Assembly: GCA_013115145.1 (NCBI GenBank)
Contig: JAAPAO010000088.1
Coordinates: 1 to 64,000, forward strand
Source of the DNA: Perkinsus chesapeaki
Taxonomy: Eukaryota > Perkinsozoa > Perkinsida > Perkinsidae
Direction: 5' to 3'
DNA length: 64,000 nucleotides
A model generated the notes under the pieces. That model saw only the letters and a list, made by a program, of their open reading frames with translations. It was not told the origin of the DNA and did not search any database. This document shows, piece by piece, positions 44,447-56,909 of this stretch. The translations under genes were made by a program, and so were the position numbers. How positions within the stretch are numbered: position 1 is the stretch's first letter; every line of letters begins with the position of its first letter.

Positions 44447-45869
44447 GGTGGCTGATCGATTGTATATCGGATCGATTGGTGGAGCATTGAATGTAGAGGA
44501 GCTACAAAAGAACGGTATTACACATATACTGTGTGTGGCGACTGGAATCAAGTAAGGGCGGAGCGAAGCGTTTTTGGTTCTGCATTTTTGGTGTTTTCAG
44601 GCCCATGCACACGGACAAGTTTACGTATTATTCAGTGCAAATTCTGGACTCGGAATCAGAGAGTCTTTTGGACGTAAGAATCGGGCCAATGTGGGGGAGA
44701 TGATTAGGCCATAGTCGAAATTGATAGGAGGCTCGGCTGGCACGGTGCGAACTAGGTCTCTATGTGTAGTAAAAGTGCTAGCCTTGGACCTGTTCATATT
44801 ACTGTGTGATAAATGTAAATAGTCATTCTATCTGGTTTTGGGACCTACAGATAGAACGTTGAATGTGGGAATAAAACAGTGTAGAGTTAGTGACCAGCTC
44901 CTGAGGTTGGCTGCGTGTTTGTGGCGATTGGGAGATAATTAATCGCCAACAAGTTAATTGGAGGTGTTCGCCAGAAGAGGTTGTGGGGGGATATTGCAGA
45001 TATTCAGATATTGCCTGAGTGCTTGGCGTGGATAGCATCGTCTCTTAATGGGAGTGATAAGAACTCTGTTTTTGTACATTGCTTTGCGGGAAGGTAAGAT
45101 CTGAGGAAGGAGCGGTATGGCTGGATATCGGCAGCCTGGCTTTTATAAAGTTTGAAGGTGTGTTGGAGAAGCCAATGAGAAAGGAGAAGTTACGATGAAT
45201 CTATATAAAATTTAGTTGTAAATTTGGTGTTAGAAATAATGTATCATTCTAGTACTAATGAGTGCAGTATCGGAGCTATTTAAGAGGGTGGTGAGTATAA
45301 AAAATGAAGACCACCGTTTAAAGGACCGTTTATTATTGATATATAAGATAGTTAAAGTGAATGTCTGATAGTAGTATACTGTAACGAGTATATCGGATAA
45401 GGGGTGTATGGTCCTCCTGTGTCTAGTATGCATGTTCAGGTCCCGGTCTGTTGCTGTAGTCCTGGCCTATTTGGTGTATGCTCGTCACATGCCTTTGAGG
45501 CTAGCTTTCACGCACGTAATAGGTGTCTCGGATGCGGCTGCTCTTTATACTTTGGACTTATACGAGTATATCGATTATAGATTATGTATGTAGTTTGAAT
45601 TAGAACATCTATCAACCCGAAGAAACAGTCGTGGCTCGAAATAACAATTGATTAGTGTCACCAAAGGGATCAAGCATTGTTGGGAAGTGCTTCCTACTAG
45701 TACACTTTTTATAGAAATTTTATTAGAGTATTTATTATCCCTTTTATGTCAATGTGTATTATCTGTAATATAGCTGGTGTTGTTTCAGATTCGTCGAGTG
45801 CGGCCAGAAAGCTCGCCGAACTCGGGATTCATGCGCCAGTTGTCGGCCTTCGAGCAGAGTATGTTGGCA
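44447..45869 (+). CDS. Dual-specificity protein phosphatase
   Basis: Exons 44447-44551, 44601-44673, 45000-45093, 45440-45532 and 45789-45869. They encode VADRLYIGSIGGALNVEELQ, ILCVATGIKPMHTDKFTYYS, LPECLAWIASSLNGS, VFVHCFAGRSRSVAVVLAYL, MPLRLAFTHV, and IRRVRPESSPNSGFMRQLSA followed by FEQSML. The HCxxGxSRS P-loop is split by an intron between G and R and contains the catalytic Cys and Arg. The RPxxxPNxGFxxQLxxFE tail is characteristic of DSPs. The size (about 145 residues) suits a small atypical DSP acting on phospho-Ser/Thr/Tyr or RNA/lipid substrates. The first exon is probably missing. Intron 44552-44600 is motif B; the intron after the P-loop Cys exon carries motif H. Confidence 0.8.
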
Positions 45870-46139
45870 TGTAGTAGATATGAGGAAGATTCCCGGGTAC
45901 CCGTGGGGAGATAGTTCATCAGAGCGTGGCACGATGGCGCTGCAGGGCCGAACGCATTTTAAGAAGTCATTTAATGACAACCGAAGGAATGCGCTCGCAG
46001 TTTCCCTTCGGAGCTTGTTTAATGGATGATGAGTGTGTCTCCGCACTAAGAACACTCTATAGGCTTCGACAAATCTCAGCTATGCTTCATGGGAACCTTC
46101 CAAGCTGGCCTTGAGCTTTATGGTGACCGATGGGGTCAG

Positions 46140-46851
46140 AAGTGATTGTGTAGAGGAAGATTTGTCTAGGCTCTTTTAACTGTAGAGGTTTCCAGGGAGC
46201 CGTTTTATAGTTGCACCTGAGAAGACTCTGTGAAGTTCGTAATGCAAAGATATTGGGAGATAACTCTACAATGCTGCTAGAGGCAATCGAAGATACATCT
46301 AGAATTCTGGTTAGGAGCCTCGTGTGCTTCCTATGAGCTGGAGTATCTGCGTGTATCATCAGGGGGGGGGAATATCGGGTCCTATGGCAGACTAGGACCA
46401 TATAACGGATTCTTAATTCACTTAGTGTTATTATATCCACTATTTGGGAAGTGTGTGCTTTAGGTAGAAGGTTCGAGTAAGAGCCAGGAGGAGATAAGGG
46501 AGGATGTCGCTGAGCTTGTTCCGGAGGCCAAGGAAATCTTACGTAGCTCAACTTTGGGGAGCGTGGGGTATTGATTTGTTAGACTCTATGGACAGTGATG
46601 GTGGTGGTAAGAGTGATGCACAGGAAGCTCCAACTGAGGCTGAAATAGAGGAGCTGTGGGTTAGGGTTAGGAACGCGGCTGATGTAGGTGGGAGAGGATA
46701 TAGTAGGTAGTTCGCGGGTAGCTGTTCATCGGAGTTCCTTCCGCTATATATAAACCGCCGGTTTGAAGGTGAATTTACATTATTTCCAATTTCACGTATA
46801 CGTGCTGGCGAAATACAGCAAGTCATCGTTTATGTGAAGCTCGGTTTATAG
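46140..46851 (+). CDS. Unidentified gene, 3' part
   Basis: An open exon near 46200-46335 (LCEVRNAKILGDNSTMLLEA) and one from about 46464 (VEGSSKSQEEIREDVAELVP) precede an exon with EIEELWVRVRNAADVGG. They lead to FLPLYINRRFEGEFTLFPIS and a stop at 46849-46851. Between GYSR and the last block the frame holds a TAG, removable only by a 15-nt GT-AG segment (46711-46725), so either an unusually small intron or a nonsense codon is present. Family not recognised. It is unclear whether this is the continuation of the phosphatase gene. Confidence 0.3.
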
Positions 46852-48752
46852 GGCGGGTTTGCGATGGTATAAGATCAAGGACAGGAGGTTATGGTTACGA
46901 AATTTGTGGGGTATTGAAGATAATAAATCTGGTCGGTTTTTGTAACGTATGGCTCGAGGCAGCAGATCTGAGGGAAGTTCGGGGATAGAAACGTTTGAAT
47001 CCCGATATTACCAGACTAGCCGGACCTCTGATGGATTGATCCTAATTAGAAACGAATAATATCAGTTGCATTCCTTCGCCGTGAAATTGCTGACAATGTT
47101 AATAGTGTTTGTTTATCTGTCAGATGGTCGAAACTCGTAGACGTAGTTGCTCCACGTGTGATGATATCGGCTGTGGTGGGACATGTGGCAGGTCATTGAA
47201 CAACTACTCAAAGGTAGTGAGAAGTATCCCGCTCATCGATTAGCTGAGCACGGATGGGCAGGATGTGTTTTATTATACTTGTATAGGCATTATATGCACT
47301 AAGTGTATGATACCTATTCAGTGTTATGTTTGTATAACCATTAACGAGCTGCAAGCCCCCATTCGTGGTCGCTGCTACAGGCCAGGGTTCGATTGAGCAG
47401 CTTGATTAAACCCTCATCGGCTAGTTCCTTTCCTTACGGCAGCGTGTTCGTCGATTGTTATTAATTCTTGAGAGATATAATAGAAACCTGAAAAAACGTA
47501 GGAAATTATGATATTGATTTATATTACTTCTCAGAATTATATTGTATTGGAAATTTCTGATAAGTTCGTCGCCTTCGTCTGGAAGTTTAGATCCTAAATA
47601 GAGGCTTGCATGTTCAACGTCCAACACTATTTTACTGTGCAAGCATATCGAACCAGTGAATATAACGTATCATTGAGGGCCTCCATCTTCCTTGTTGTTC
47701 AGGGAGGTCGCCATAAGGACTCTCGTAATCGCTCCTCATCGTCCCCATGTGCATTTGGTTTCCTTCGTCGACGCCATCAAGCCCCGCCAGTGAGACGATG
47801 TAGACCGGATAGTGCTGTAGATGATGGGGTGGAAGGCAAGGATGGAATAGAACCAAGAGGTGGCCACCGACGAGCCAGGGACTTTATTAAAATGTTGCTG
47901 TTGGCTGTTGCTGCTGTTATCGCTGTAAGTGGGAGGGGGGCAAGGCGATTGAATGGCCAGAGCGGGAGTAGGGAAAAGTTTGGTACTGGCTGGTTGCGTG
48001 CGATATATTTTATCATGTACTTTATATATTATAATAATTCATGAATTTAAAATACTGCATTTATACTACAAGTTCGGATATATTGTGTGTAAGATTGAAC
48101 CGTTTCAGATTCTGAAACGGTCGATCGATTTGTTGTGATTATCAGTATATCCGTTCATGGGTTTTTGGAAGGCGTAAAAATAGTATTTAGCAGGCGATAA
48201 TCCAATAATCATGTTATTGGTATATTTATTACTAAGCACATTGTGGAACTTATAATAGTGTTAGTAGTATATAGTTGTGATCAGTCTAAGTTAAATCGGG
48301 TTTACATTATACGAATGAATATTTCCCCCACCCATTTGTAGTAGGTGTCCTACCTATCATGTGAAATGCAACAACTGAAATGCCATATAGAATGCACCAA
48401 ATCGCGCTTGTCTGGTGATACTCAGTTTAGTTCTTTCCTCTATTATAATTTCTCAATCTTCCACTATGACAGGTTCTGATTATTCAACGGAACGTCGAGT
48501 CCCTTATGCCAATAACGCCTGGATGAGTCATATGTTATAATGGAACACTGTCTACTGTACGTATCACCAACGTATCTTAGGTTGAACTGCGCACCCGAAA
48601 GATTTCTGAAATCTAACATTGTATTATTGCATTGGCCATCTCATTTCGCTTGGGCTGCGGCCGGTATTTATTTTATTGCGCGCCTCGAGTTTGAGTGTCT
48701 CAATTTTTCACTGGTTGGTTGTAGTTGCACTAACGTTGACTGCACTTGACTA
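46852..48752. other. Intergenic, no gene recognised
   Basis: About 1.9 kb with AT-rich stretches and unsupported ORFs on both strands (for example around 47610-48044). No repeats of note. Confidence 0.4.
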
Positions 48753-51700
48753 ATGACAACACGATCGAGGGTGGCTGCCAAGTCAAAGCCAAAACCAGAT
48801 ACTGTAGAGGGTCTGACGGAGGAGGATGAGATACTACAGGGACTGGCATTACATGAAGATGAGGAGGAGGAAGAGGAGGAAGAAGAAGTGGTAATAGAGG
48901 GATTTGGATGGGTGGCGGCAGCATTGTATAGTTCACGTTAACAGTTATTACGTTATCATTTACGTTATTAGTTGTATGCATTTTGTTCGGGTTTATATTT
49001 ATGCTGATATAGGCAGTACTATCATCGGCAAGGATACAATGTAGAGGTGGCGACTTGATAATAATAATCTTATATAAATTCACATCTATACGGTCTATGT
49101 ACAATTCCTTATACGTATGTATACATTATAGCACTTCACTGGTTGGAAGAAAATCGAAAGAGTCGCGTAGACGACCTCTAATGAATCTGCTCCATTGTTC
49201 CCGTCAGCCTCCTCAAACTCGAGCAACTGATCTAAGCACACCGGGTCACGTGAAGGAGTCTTTCTTCGGTATTTCGTATAGGGCGGGATATATTAACTAT
49301 AATATCCATTAATGTGTATAATTACTGGTAGCTAAGGAACGTATGACTAAGTTATATCAGTAGATATTATATATAGAAAGTAAGCTCTGATAACTTGCTC
49401 GATCTGTTTCATCGAGTCGAAACAATATTAATATTATTGTGGGATTTGATACTTCACTCGAAAGCCCTCCCCTGTTATCAGTTGGGTCCCCGTAGACTTT
49501 CTCAGAAATTGGTGTTAATTGGTATGTTTCACGTTTGGTTGTCATTCTTACTGTAGACAAGAATGCTGTATATAGAAGTAGCTAGGCTATAGAGTGCACG
49601 CTTGACAATGGATACGCTGAAGCGGACAGTTTGCGGTATTTAGGATGATACCGTTATGGGGGAGATTGTCGAGGAGGAGGAGCAGGAGCGGGAAGAGGTT
49701 GCTGCGCCAGAGGAGGTAGAGGGTGGAGGCAGCTTCCCTGTAGCGGTGGAGGAGGACCAACAACAGGAGGACGTAAGGGAAGCATGCGGGGGTTGTAGTT
49801 TCAACTTGAGCTTGACTTCTATGCTATGAGAAGCTTCGGAATGTTGGTCGCAGCTTGTTGGATAGAAAACTTTTGGAGGGAAAATGCGCGAAATTGTCGT
49901 GTCGTATGGGAAGTAAAATGTTTTGTTATGTGATTGGTGTTTTTAGAGTAATGGATCGGAAGTTGTTTTGGAGGAGAGTCCGGAGATCGACGCCTCGCGT
50001 ACTGGGGAGGCGGGGGACCCGGTAGAGGTGGATGGAGGAGAGACGAGGGAAGAAGAAACCGGAGCTGATGTTGAGTTGGATGAAGAGGAGCAGCAAGAGG
50101 AAGTAATCGAAAGGTCCCTGGTTCGAATCCCGGAGAGGGTATTTTAGGTTGACTATGGAACTGACGTGGTAATGGAGAGCACGGAGGTGTCTGTTAAAGA
50201 GACGCCTGAAAAGGAGGAGAACCCGGAGGTGGAGGCAGAATGTGAAAAACCGAAACCGAAAGTAGGCGGAGCGAAGCGCTATTTTCTCGGTGTTGAAGGA
50301 GTATAATAATTGAAAAATCAAATGATAATAAAATAATCAATTCTGGAATTAGTCGCTAAACATCTAAGATGGTATGGGATCATCGTCACGCGCCATGAAA
50401 TTATTTCAGGGTTTCGTGGAGGAGGAAGACTGCGAAGCTGTAGAGGATGATGACGCTATCGAAACGGTGTGCGAATTTGGGCCGGCCGATTCGACCTTGG
50501 ATACCACATTCGATAGAACAGGAGGGATCATCAGCAGTTATTCTACAGAGGGGTTTCAATATCTCTTAAGTGGTGTGAGAGCTAATGTTGGTGCTAAACC
50601 AGGCAGCAAGAATATATTTGTATTTGAGGTGAGATAGGATGATGATTAGAGGAAGGAGCGGTATGATAATGTTAGGTGAGGATTGTGGAGATGCTTACAC
50701 CGTTGGATGCGCCGAGCTCAAGCCATGCTCATTTGCCTGCTAAAAAGTAAGGATAGGGCGAGCTAACTCTGCAGTACCCGGAGTATCTTCAACGGTTATC
50801 TTCTCTGGACATTCCCCAGTTGAATCATAAGCTTTCCAGTCGAGCCTAAAATTATCAACGACTCTTTCGGTAAAGGATTCTGCTATACAAAGATGTGCAG
50901 GGCAGCTGCGGCTCATGCGTGGACTAAAAGTCCTTGAACAATACCTTGCAACCTGAGTTACGTTTGAGCTCGAGAAGCACACAACTTGACCGTCTTGGCT
51001 CGCGCGGGGTCATTATGGAGGTCAGGTGGTGAACCCCAGATAACCGCTGACGACAAAAGCTTGAAAATTGACCGGAATTTTATATCAAAAATGTTACCTC
51101 CTCGCCACTAGGGCGCACTGTCGTGTGCTGTTTTGAAACTGTGCAGGCACACGTTGAACAGCGGTAAGCTCGGCCGAGTCCCTCTCTCTGCGAAGTGGTA
51201 GAAAATACGCTCTTTAGTGTTGAGAAATTACCGGGATTCCGCGAAAAACATTTTTTCCTTGCGGACGTATGAGCTCATTCGCTTCTTATTCCGTGCACTA
51301 TGCAGGCACACTTTGAGGGTGGGGTTTGGTACTCTGGCTGCTGGGGTGTTGTTGGGGGCACATGAACAGACGATAAGTTTTGATTGTGATGGTGGAATTT
51401 GGGAAGGAAAACGTCGACAGAACCACGGTGGAACGAGATTTGGTAGGCGGAGCGAAGCGATTCAGGAATAGCGGATTTGGATTGGTGGATGATGATGATT
51501 GTTAGGTTTGAATGAAACTGTGGCTGTGGTATTGAACTTGGATGAGAATGCGGAGCATGGTAACACAATATCATTATTTAAAAATGGTGTAAGAGCATGT
51601 GAACCGGTGAAGTTAAATAATAATATAATTGGGAAAGAACTTTATCCGACAATAACATTTAAGAATATTAGAATTCAAGCTAATCTTGGATATAATAAAG

Positions 51701-54700
51701 ATGATAATAGAATAAATGACATCAGCCCATTTGGTGGATTATTACTTTCATTACCATTTAAGATAAGATCATTCCAACAAAGTAGTAAAAATGATATTTC
51801 TATGAATCCGCGGTATATAAATAATAATAATAAACCAGCTGAAGCTGTTATGGTTATTGGTTTACCGGATGAAGGGGTATTTGATTATGTTGATTATATT
51901 ATTAAACAGAATCCATATAAATATGTTGAACTATCAGAAAGGACTATGTTCGATTGGTAACATCACCACCACCACCATCGAACAATCTTCGGCGCCACTT
52001 CTTCAATAGGTTGAAAAAATCCGGATTAAAAACCCTTCGGAGGACCGGATTAGGCTCGAACGATCGTCCAGCCCACCAATATGGTGTAAAGCCTCTAGAT
52101 GTCCACACGGGAATGATCAGGCAGCTTCGAAGGTTCTTGGATAATGCTCAGCACGAGAGATCTGTGGTAGGTTGGGGAAGGAGGGAACGGTACTAGCGTA
52201 CTTGGCATACACCTACTGCGAGTGATGTATAAATTCAAGATATACTGGCCTATTTAGCGGTGGCTTTCACATGACTGTGATACATTTCAAAATTAGTGTT
52301 TCCATTCGTCGAAATGCAACAGTTATGGCAAAATACCTGATTTGTATAACAGTTTAGGTCGCACTGTATACCTAGTCTTTGGGGCATTAGTAATGGCGCG
52401 AAAATTTAATTTTTAATTTTTGATGTGACTCGTTACGAAAATTGCAGTTGAAGAATCTTGGATAGGTAACACGGTGCTTGGTAGAAAGTTACGTGGTGGG
52501 GGTTTTCGCATCAAAAGAAAATTGTCTCGAGAGAAATCTTCCTGGGGATAATTGAGGACGTAATTGAAATGTATTAAGATGAAGCGTGCGCTGAAGCCGA
52601 GGATTTTTTGTTATACTTTTCCCTGTGCCTTCCCGCTTTGGCCTGCTGTTACCCTTTTCGTTCAGTTGCATGTTGAAATTGAACGAGGGCTCTCGGCAAC
52701 CGAGAGGAAGAAGCTCATGTCGGATTACACCACAAAGAAACGTAAGAAAGGGTCAGTTGGTGGATTTGGAAAGTGCTGGTGTGTCAGGCGTGGCGGTGGT
52801 ATGCGTTGGGCGACCAGATGAGGGTTATCTGGACTACACTAGAGGGTTGGTGAGGGCTGATTTGGAGAGGAAGAAAGGAACGAAGGCTAGGGCGGAATAT
52901 AAGAAGAAGCTTACTGAGTTTAATAAGAAAAAGGCGGAGAGAGAGGCACAGAAGAAGCGTAAAAATATAGGCTACTTGCCGAGTGTGTTTTTCTCCTTTA
53001 ACTGCATCACTTGTTTTTCCTATCTTTTATGTGTGTTTGTACTCTTTGGCTTATTTATTTAATTTGCCTTGTTCATCATACTGTATATTCCTAAAGTGTC
53101 ATTGGTTCTGTGTAGGTGAGTCTCTAATGGAAGCAGCTGCTAAAGCTCGTAAGGATGCAGCTGAGGAAGCAAGGCAGAAGAGGCAGGAGGCAGCGGCGAG
53201 GGCAGCAGCTGCTAAGAAGGCAGCGGAGGCTCGGACTTCGGGAGCAGGAACTGGAGACACAGTGAGCCCGGTGAGATTATTGACGAGATCGATATTCCAT
53301 TATAGTATTGGTAAATAATGTGGGCCAAGACCTCTCCCACTGTTACACCCACCGCTATCCGGACGGCGTTTCGCTGGCTCGAAATAATGTCCAAGTCCGA
53401 TAGACATTTGTTAGTTAACATACTGTGATTATTGGAAAGGTTAATGGTAGTGTTTTTAGACTGCTGGAGGTAGCGGCCATAGCGTTGGTGGTGCGGAGAT
53501 GGGCGCTGATGGTGGGGAAGAAGCTAGTGGAGAGAAGAAAGAGGAGGAGGAGCGTCAGCCGCAGATGCCTGACGTAGAGGTTACTGTGGAGGAGATAACA
53601 GCTAAGATGTAATAGGAGGGGAACGTTGGGACTGGAACCAAACCCATCAAGTGCTGAGATATCTGTCGGCAGACTTAATTTAAGCTGACTTTAGCCTAAG
53701 AACAGTCTTCAACGGGTGAGAGATGTGAAGATCTCCAGCTCGACGGAACTATCCTCCTCCGCCGGCGACATACTAGCCAAACCCGTTCGAGTATCACTTA
53801 CTTCAGCGTCATTCACTGCTCATCATGATCATCGTGTACATGTAGCTCTTCAAGGATGCTACCAATCTTGGAATGCACAAGACAGAAAATTTTCATCGTT
53901 TTTTCGTACGACTCTCCGCTGGAGGGCAGTGTTGAGAAAAGCAGGTTTTTGCTTTTAGGTCGGGCAATGGTCGTTTCCGGCAGCTCTCTCTGCCTGACAT
54001 GACCCACGATGCGGTATCATCGTCGTATCTGCGATTTTCGCTGCCGTCACCAACGGATGAATTAAAGCCTGGAATACCGGTATTTAACGAAATTAGATTT
54101 GTGTGGGATGAGGAGGAGGAAGCTAGAAGGTGGGGGGGGTCTGAGGGGTCAAGAGTAGCGGGAGAAACGGTATGAGATTTCACACAGTGAGAGCGTAAAA
54201 TTTTCGACCTCTCTGTGGTGCGACCGACTGCGGTTTGAGCATGCAGTGGAAAATCTTACACAGTTTTCGTATCCGAATGAGTGTCGATTTGGGGGGATCA
54301 GAATGACGTAAAAGCGGCAGGTTTCTCTGTGGAAATTTTTCGGAGGTGAGAATGGCTGGAGCTAGATGATGACATTATTATTGAACTGCCAACACGCTCC
54401 AATTTGATCGAGAAGTACTATTTCTAAGTTTCTCGGTTATTTGGTAGTTACGCCATAACCATTGGTTTGTTGGAGTTGGGGAACTCAGTTTGAAACTGTC
54501 ATAGAAAAAATTAAACCAACGGGGGGTGCAGGAGTTCGCGGGGTATCCATTTCCGAAAAGTTGGTGGTGTGGGGGACATGGTGATTGTGTGTTAGGTATC
54601 TGTCGGATTGGATTCGCAAGCATAAGATAGTGGAAAAAGTGGCGTCGATAAAGGGGCCCAGTGAATGGTTCACCAAGCAGTTTGAGTCCTGGGCCCAGGC

Positions 54701-56553
54701 TAAGGTGGAATGGAGGAAGCTAGATAGGATGTATAGGGACAAGAAGGGGAGCGAGGATAAAAAGGGTAAGAAATGCCGCAGGGGGGAATCGAACCTGGGT
54801 TCGATAGGTGGGGAAGAGCAGAGCACAGAGGAGGAGGATGTCTGGGCTGCCGAGGACATTGATAATGTCGATGGCGAGCAGACGCCGCTGTACGGTCGAT
54901 TCGAGGCTGTTGACTGGAATCTGCTGGGCACGCGGTTTGAGCTGCACTTGCTGTGTCACTCGTTCAAGAAGGACTGCTCTGATGAGGATATTACCGGAAT
55001 TCATCGGAGCCTGTTGGAGTACTATTATCATCTTTACTTCAAGAAATCTTTAGTGCCGGGACTATGCGGAGCGAAGAGCATAAATGAGTTGCTGGATCGG
55101 CTGGTAACTGACACTATTATGGTTGGAGTTGATGGGGTACTGGCTGCTGTCCACGAAGTCGATACGCCATTCTCGACCTTTGTGAGGTTGACGGAGGCGG
55201 CCAGGAGAGAACGGCAGAAGTTGATAGAAGCAGGGGATAAGTCGGTTGTGTTGGTTGTGAAGGAGCCGGTTGAAAATCATCATCACCATCATCATGATGA
55301 GCGGAGCGAAGCTAAGAGCAATTCGGTGCGAAGGCGGCCGTCTGGTGGATCCAGGAGAGGACCATCGGATGGACGTTGGAGGAGCACAGTGCCGCGTGGA
55401 GGGAAGGGTATGGGAGGAGGAGGAGGACCAAGGCGAAGCGACAGCTCAGGTGGGAAAGGGAAATTGTGTCGGGGAAGTATTTTACCTTTATATATTTTGT
55501 GGCGCGCAGTTTTTATCTTGTCAGTTTCCCTGCGTCCCGCTCCTACAGCTCCTCCACCCCAGGCATCAGCTATGCCGTATCGACAAGCCCCTCCTATGCA
55601 GACAGTTCGCCGGCCACGTTCTCCCCCTCCCCCTCGAGGCCCACCACAACATGTCTCGCATGCCCCTACAAGAATAGACCATCGGCCAGCGGTGCCGCCA
55701 CAGTTTAGTGGTCCACCGGGCCAACCGAGAGTTATCGCTTATAATAGATTCTCGGCGAGTGCGAAGGCTATGCCGAGCCAGCAACAGCAGCAGATTATGA
55801 GACCACAATATGGGACTAATCAGTATAATAGCGGGTAGCACCGCACTGGGGAGATTCTTAAGGATTCACTGTATCTGCGCACTGTGAAGATTTTCAGGAT
55901 TCACTATATCTGCGCACTGTCAAGATTCTTGAGGATTTACTGTATCTGCGCACTGTGAAGATTCTTGAGGATTTACTATATCTGCGCACTGTGAAGATTT
56001 TCAGGATTTACTGTATCTGCGCACTGTGAAGATTCTTGAGGATTTACTATATCTGCGCACTGTGAAGATTTTTGTGTACAGGTACAAGCGTGCGTATCCA
56101 AGCGCATCTTCTTCCACTCTCCCTCCTCCAGCAGCAGCAGCTTCGGGCCAACAGCAATACTATGTTTCCAACGAGAGCCCGAATAAACGCTATAGAGGCT
56201 ATGGGGAAGGAGGAGGAGGAGGGAAAGGAGGGGCATCATGGGAGCAACCTAGAGGTAGACATGGGCTATCGTCACTGCGCCACGAAATTATTACCTCGGC
56301 AGGGTTTTATTTCGGAGTGCCGGTGGCTGTACAGTGTACATGCATTGTTTTGTGAGATCTTCCAAATTCGTAATTTCCTGTCAAATTTTTCCTAGTGTGA
56401 ATCTCGGCGGTTTGACGACCGTCACGCACTTTTCGAGCTTGTTTTCTCCCAACAGGTGGTCCGAGCAATACCGGCAACCCAGGTTACCATTATCGACGCT
56501 TCTCTGGAGGACCTCCTCCCCCGGCAGCAGCTGCCCAGCCTCGACGGTATTAG
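48753..56553 (+). CDS. SPRY-domain, RGG-tailed RNA-binding protein (hnRNP U-like), copy X
   Basis: Order of parts: a possible acidic 5' exon (ATG 48753, MTTRSRVAAKSKPKPDTVEG then poly-Glu), acidic exons from 49640 on, then a SPRY domain split over exons. SPRY blocks: ISSYSTEGFQYLLSGVRANV, VRIVEML, LRVGFGTLAAGVLLG, and GLNETVAVVLNLDENAEHGN to IIGKELYPTITFKNIRIQAN. Next is a degenerate P-loop-like GLPDEG lacking GK[ST]. Basic and coiled segments follow, then YLSDWIRKHKIVEKVASIKG, VDWNLLGTRFELHLLCHSFK, STFVRLTEAARRERQK and an Arg/Gly/Gln/Pro-rich tail ending AAAAQPRRY (TAG 56551-56553). SPRY plus failed kinase plus RGG tail matches hnRNP U-type nuclear RNA-binding proteins. The true start could instead be ATG 49608. 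Confidence 0.65.
50103..50147 (+). repeat. tRNA 3'-half intron in gene X
   Basis: 45-nt intron: GTAATCGAAAGGTCCCTGG, then the T-arm/B-box GGTTCGAATCCCGGAGAGGG, then TATTTTAG. It aligns over most of its length with the minus-strand introns 31122-31168 and 32157-32199 and with 40828-40875. Confidence 0.85.
50262..50409 (+). repeat. Composite intron of gene X: motif B then reversed motif A
   Basis: 148-nt intron with GTAGGCGGAGCGAAGCGC at its 5' end and TCACGCGCCATGAAATT just before the acceptor (ATTTCAG). Two families therefore lie in one intron, each at an end that would suit a splice site. Confidence 0.75.
51548..51999 (+). other. AT-rich SPRY tract of gene X nearly identical to gene Y
   Basis: About 450 nt (end of SPRY domain, GLPDEG segment and the first part of the next intron) match 58869-59325 of gene Y with only two differences that I can find. 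Codons here end mostly in A or T, unlike the flanking exons. Similarity stops abruptly inside the following intron, after GGCGCCACT. Confidence 0.8.
54766..54807 (+). repeat. Reversed tRNA-like intron in gene X
   Basis: 42-nt intron containing GGGAATCGAACCTGGGTTCG, a T-arm/B-box read antisense. It is stopless and a multiple of three, so retention adds 14 residues. Gene Y has an unrelated 42-nt intron at the matching place (GTGATT...AAATCAC ends pair). Confidence 0.7.
55855..56075 (+). repeat. 36-37-nt tandem repeat in gene X intron
   Basis: Six copies of a unit with ATCTGCGCACTGTGAAGATT, differing by one or two bases. They fill the intron before the exon that begins YKRAYPSASSS. The same intron in gene Y is short (about 45 nt) and lacks the array. 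Confidence 0.9.
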
Positions 56554-56909
56554 TTGTGATAGAGTTAATAGTATAGACAGTGGTATGTAAGACGTTTTAT
56601 GCACACAAAGGAGGAGACAGTTTGTGTTAAGGACGGGCAGGGCGGCGGGGTCATGTGTGCAGTGGTGGCTCGGGAAATGGCGATGACTGTCGGTTGCCTC
56701 CCTCAGTGGAGGTCTACACTGGTCAGGTGGCGTGAGAATATATACTCTGGGGGAGGAGACGAAGAGGGAAATTTCACGGGGTTTCCTTTCCTGGGCAACA
56801 AGGGTGGATTCTAGTACGGTTCTTCGGGGAGTGGAGGGTCAGGGAAAGTTATTTACTGCTCAAGGCTCCCATCAGTCAATTGTCCACCTACACCTTTCAT
56901 CCCATTTCA

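Noticed and set aside
47610-48044. 144-codon ORF as a gene
   Set aside because: No recognisable motif, a low-complexity Arg/Ser composition, and overlapping open frames on the other strand. I see no splice or homology support.
51960-51990. His-tag-like CACCACCACCACCATC after the SPRY exon, as if vector contamination
   Set aside because: It follows the GT donor, is present in both X and Y, and lies in continuous genomic context with no vector sequence.
55060-55080. Motif B match TGCGGAGCGAAGAGC as an intron
   Set aside because: It encodes LCGAKSINEL, which aligns without a gap to LYGAHSLEQI in gene Y, so it is coding by chance.
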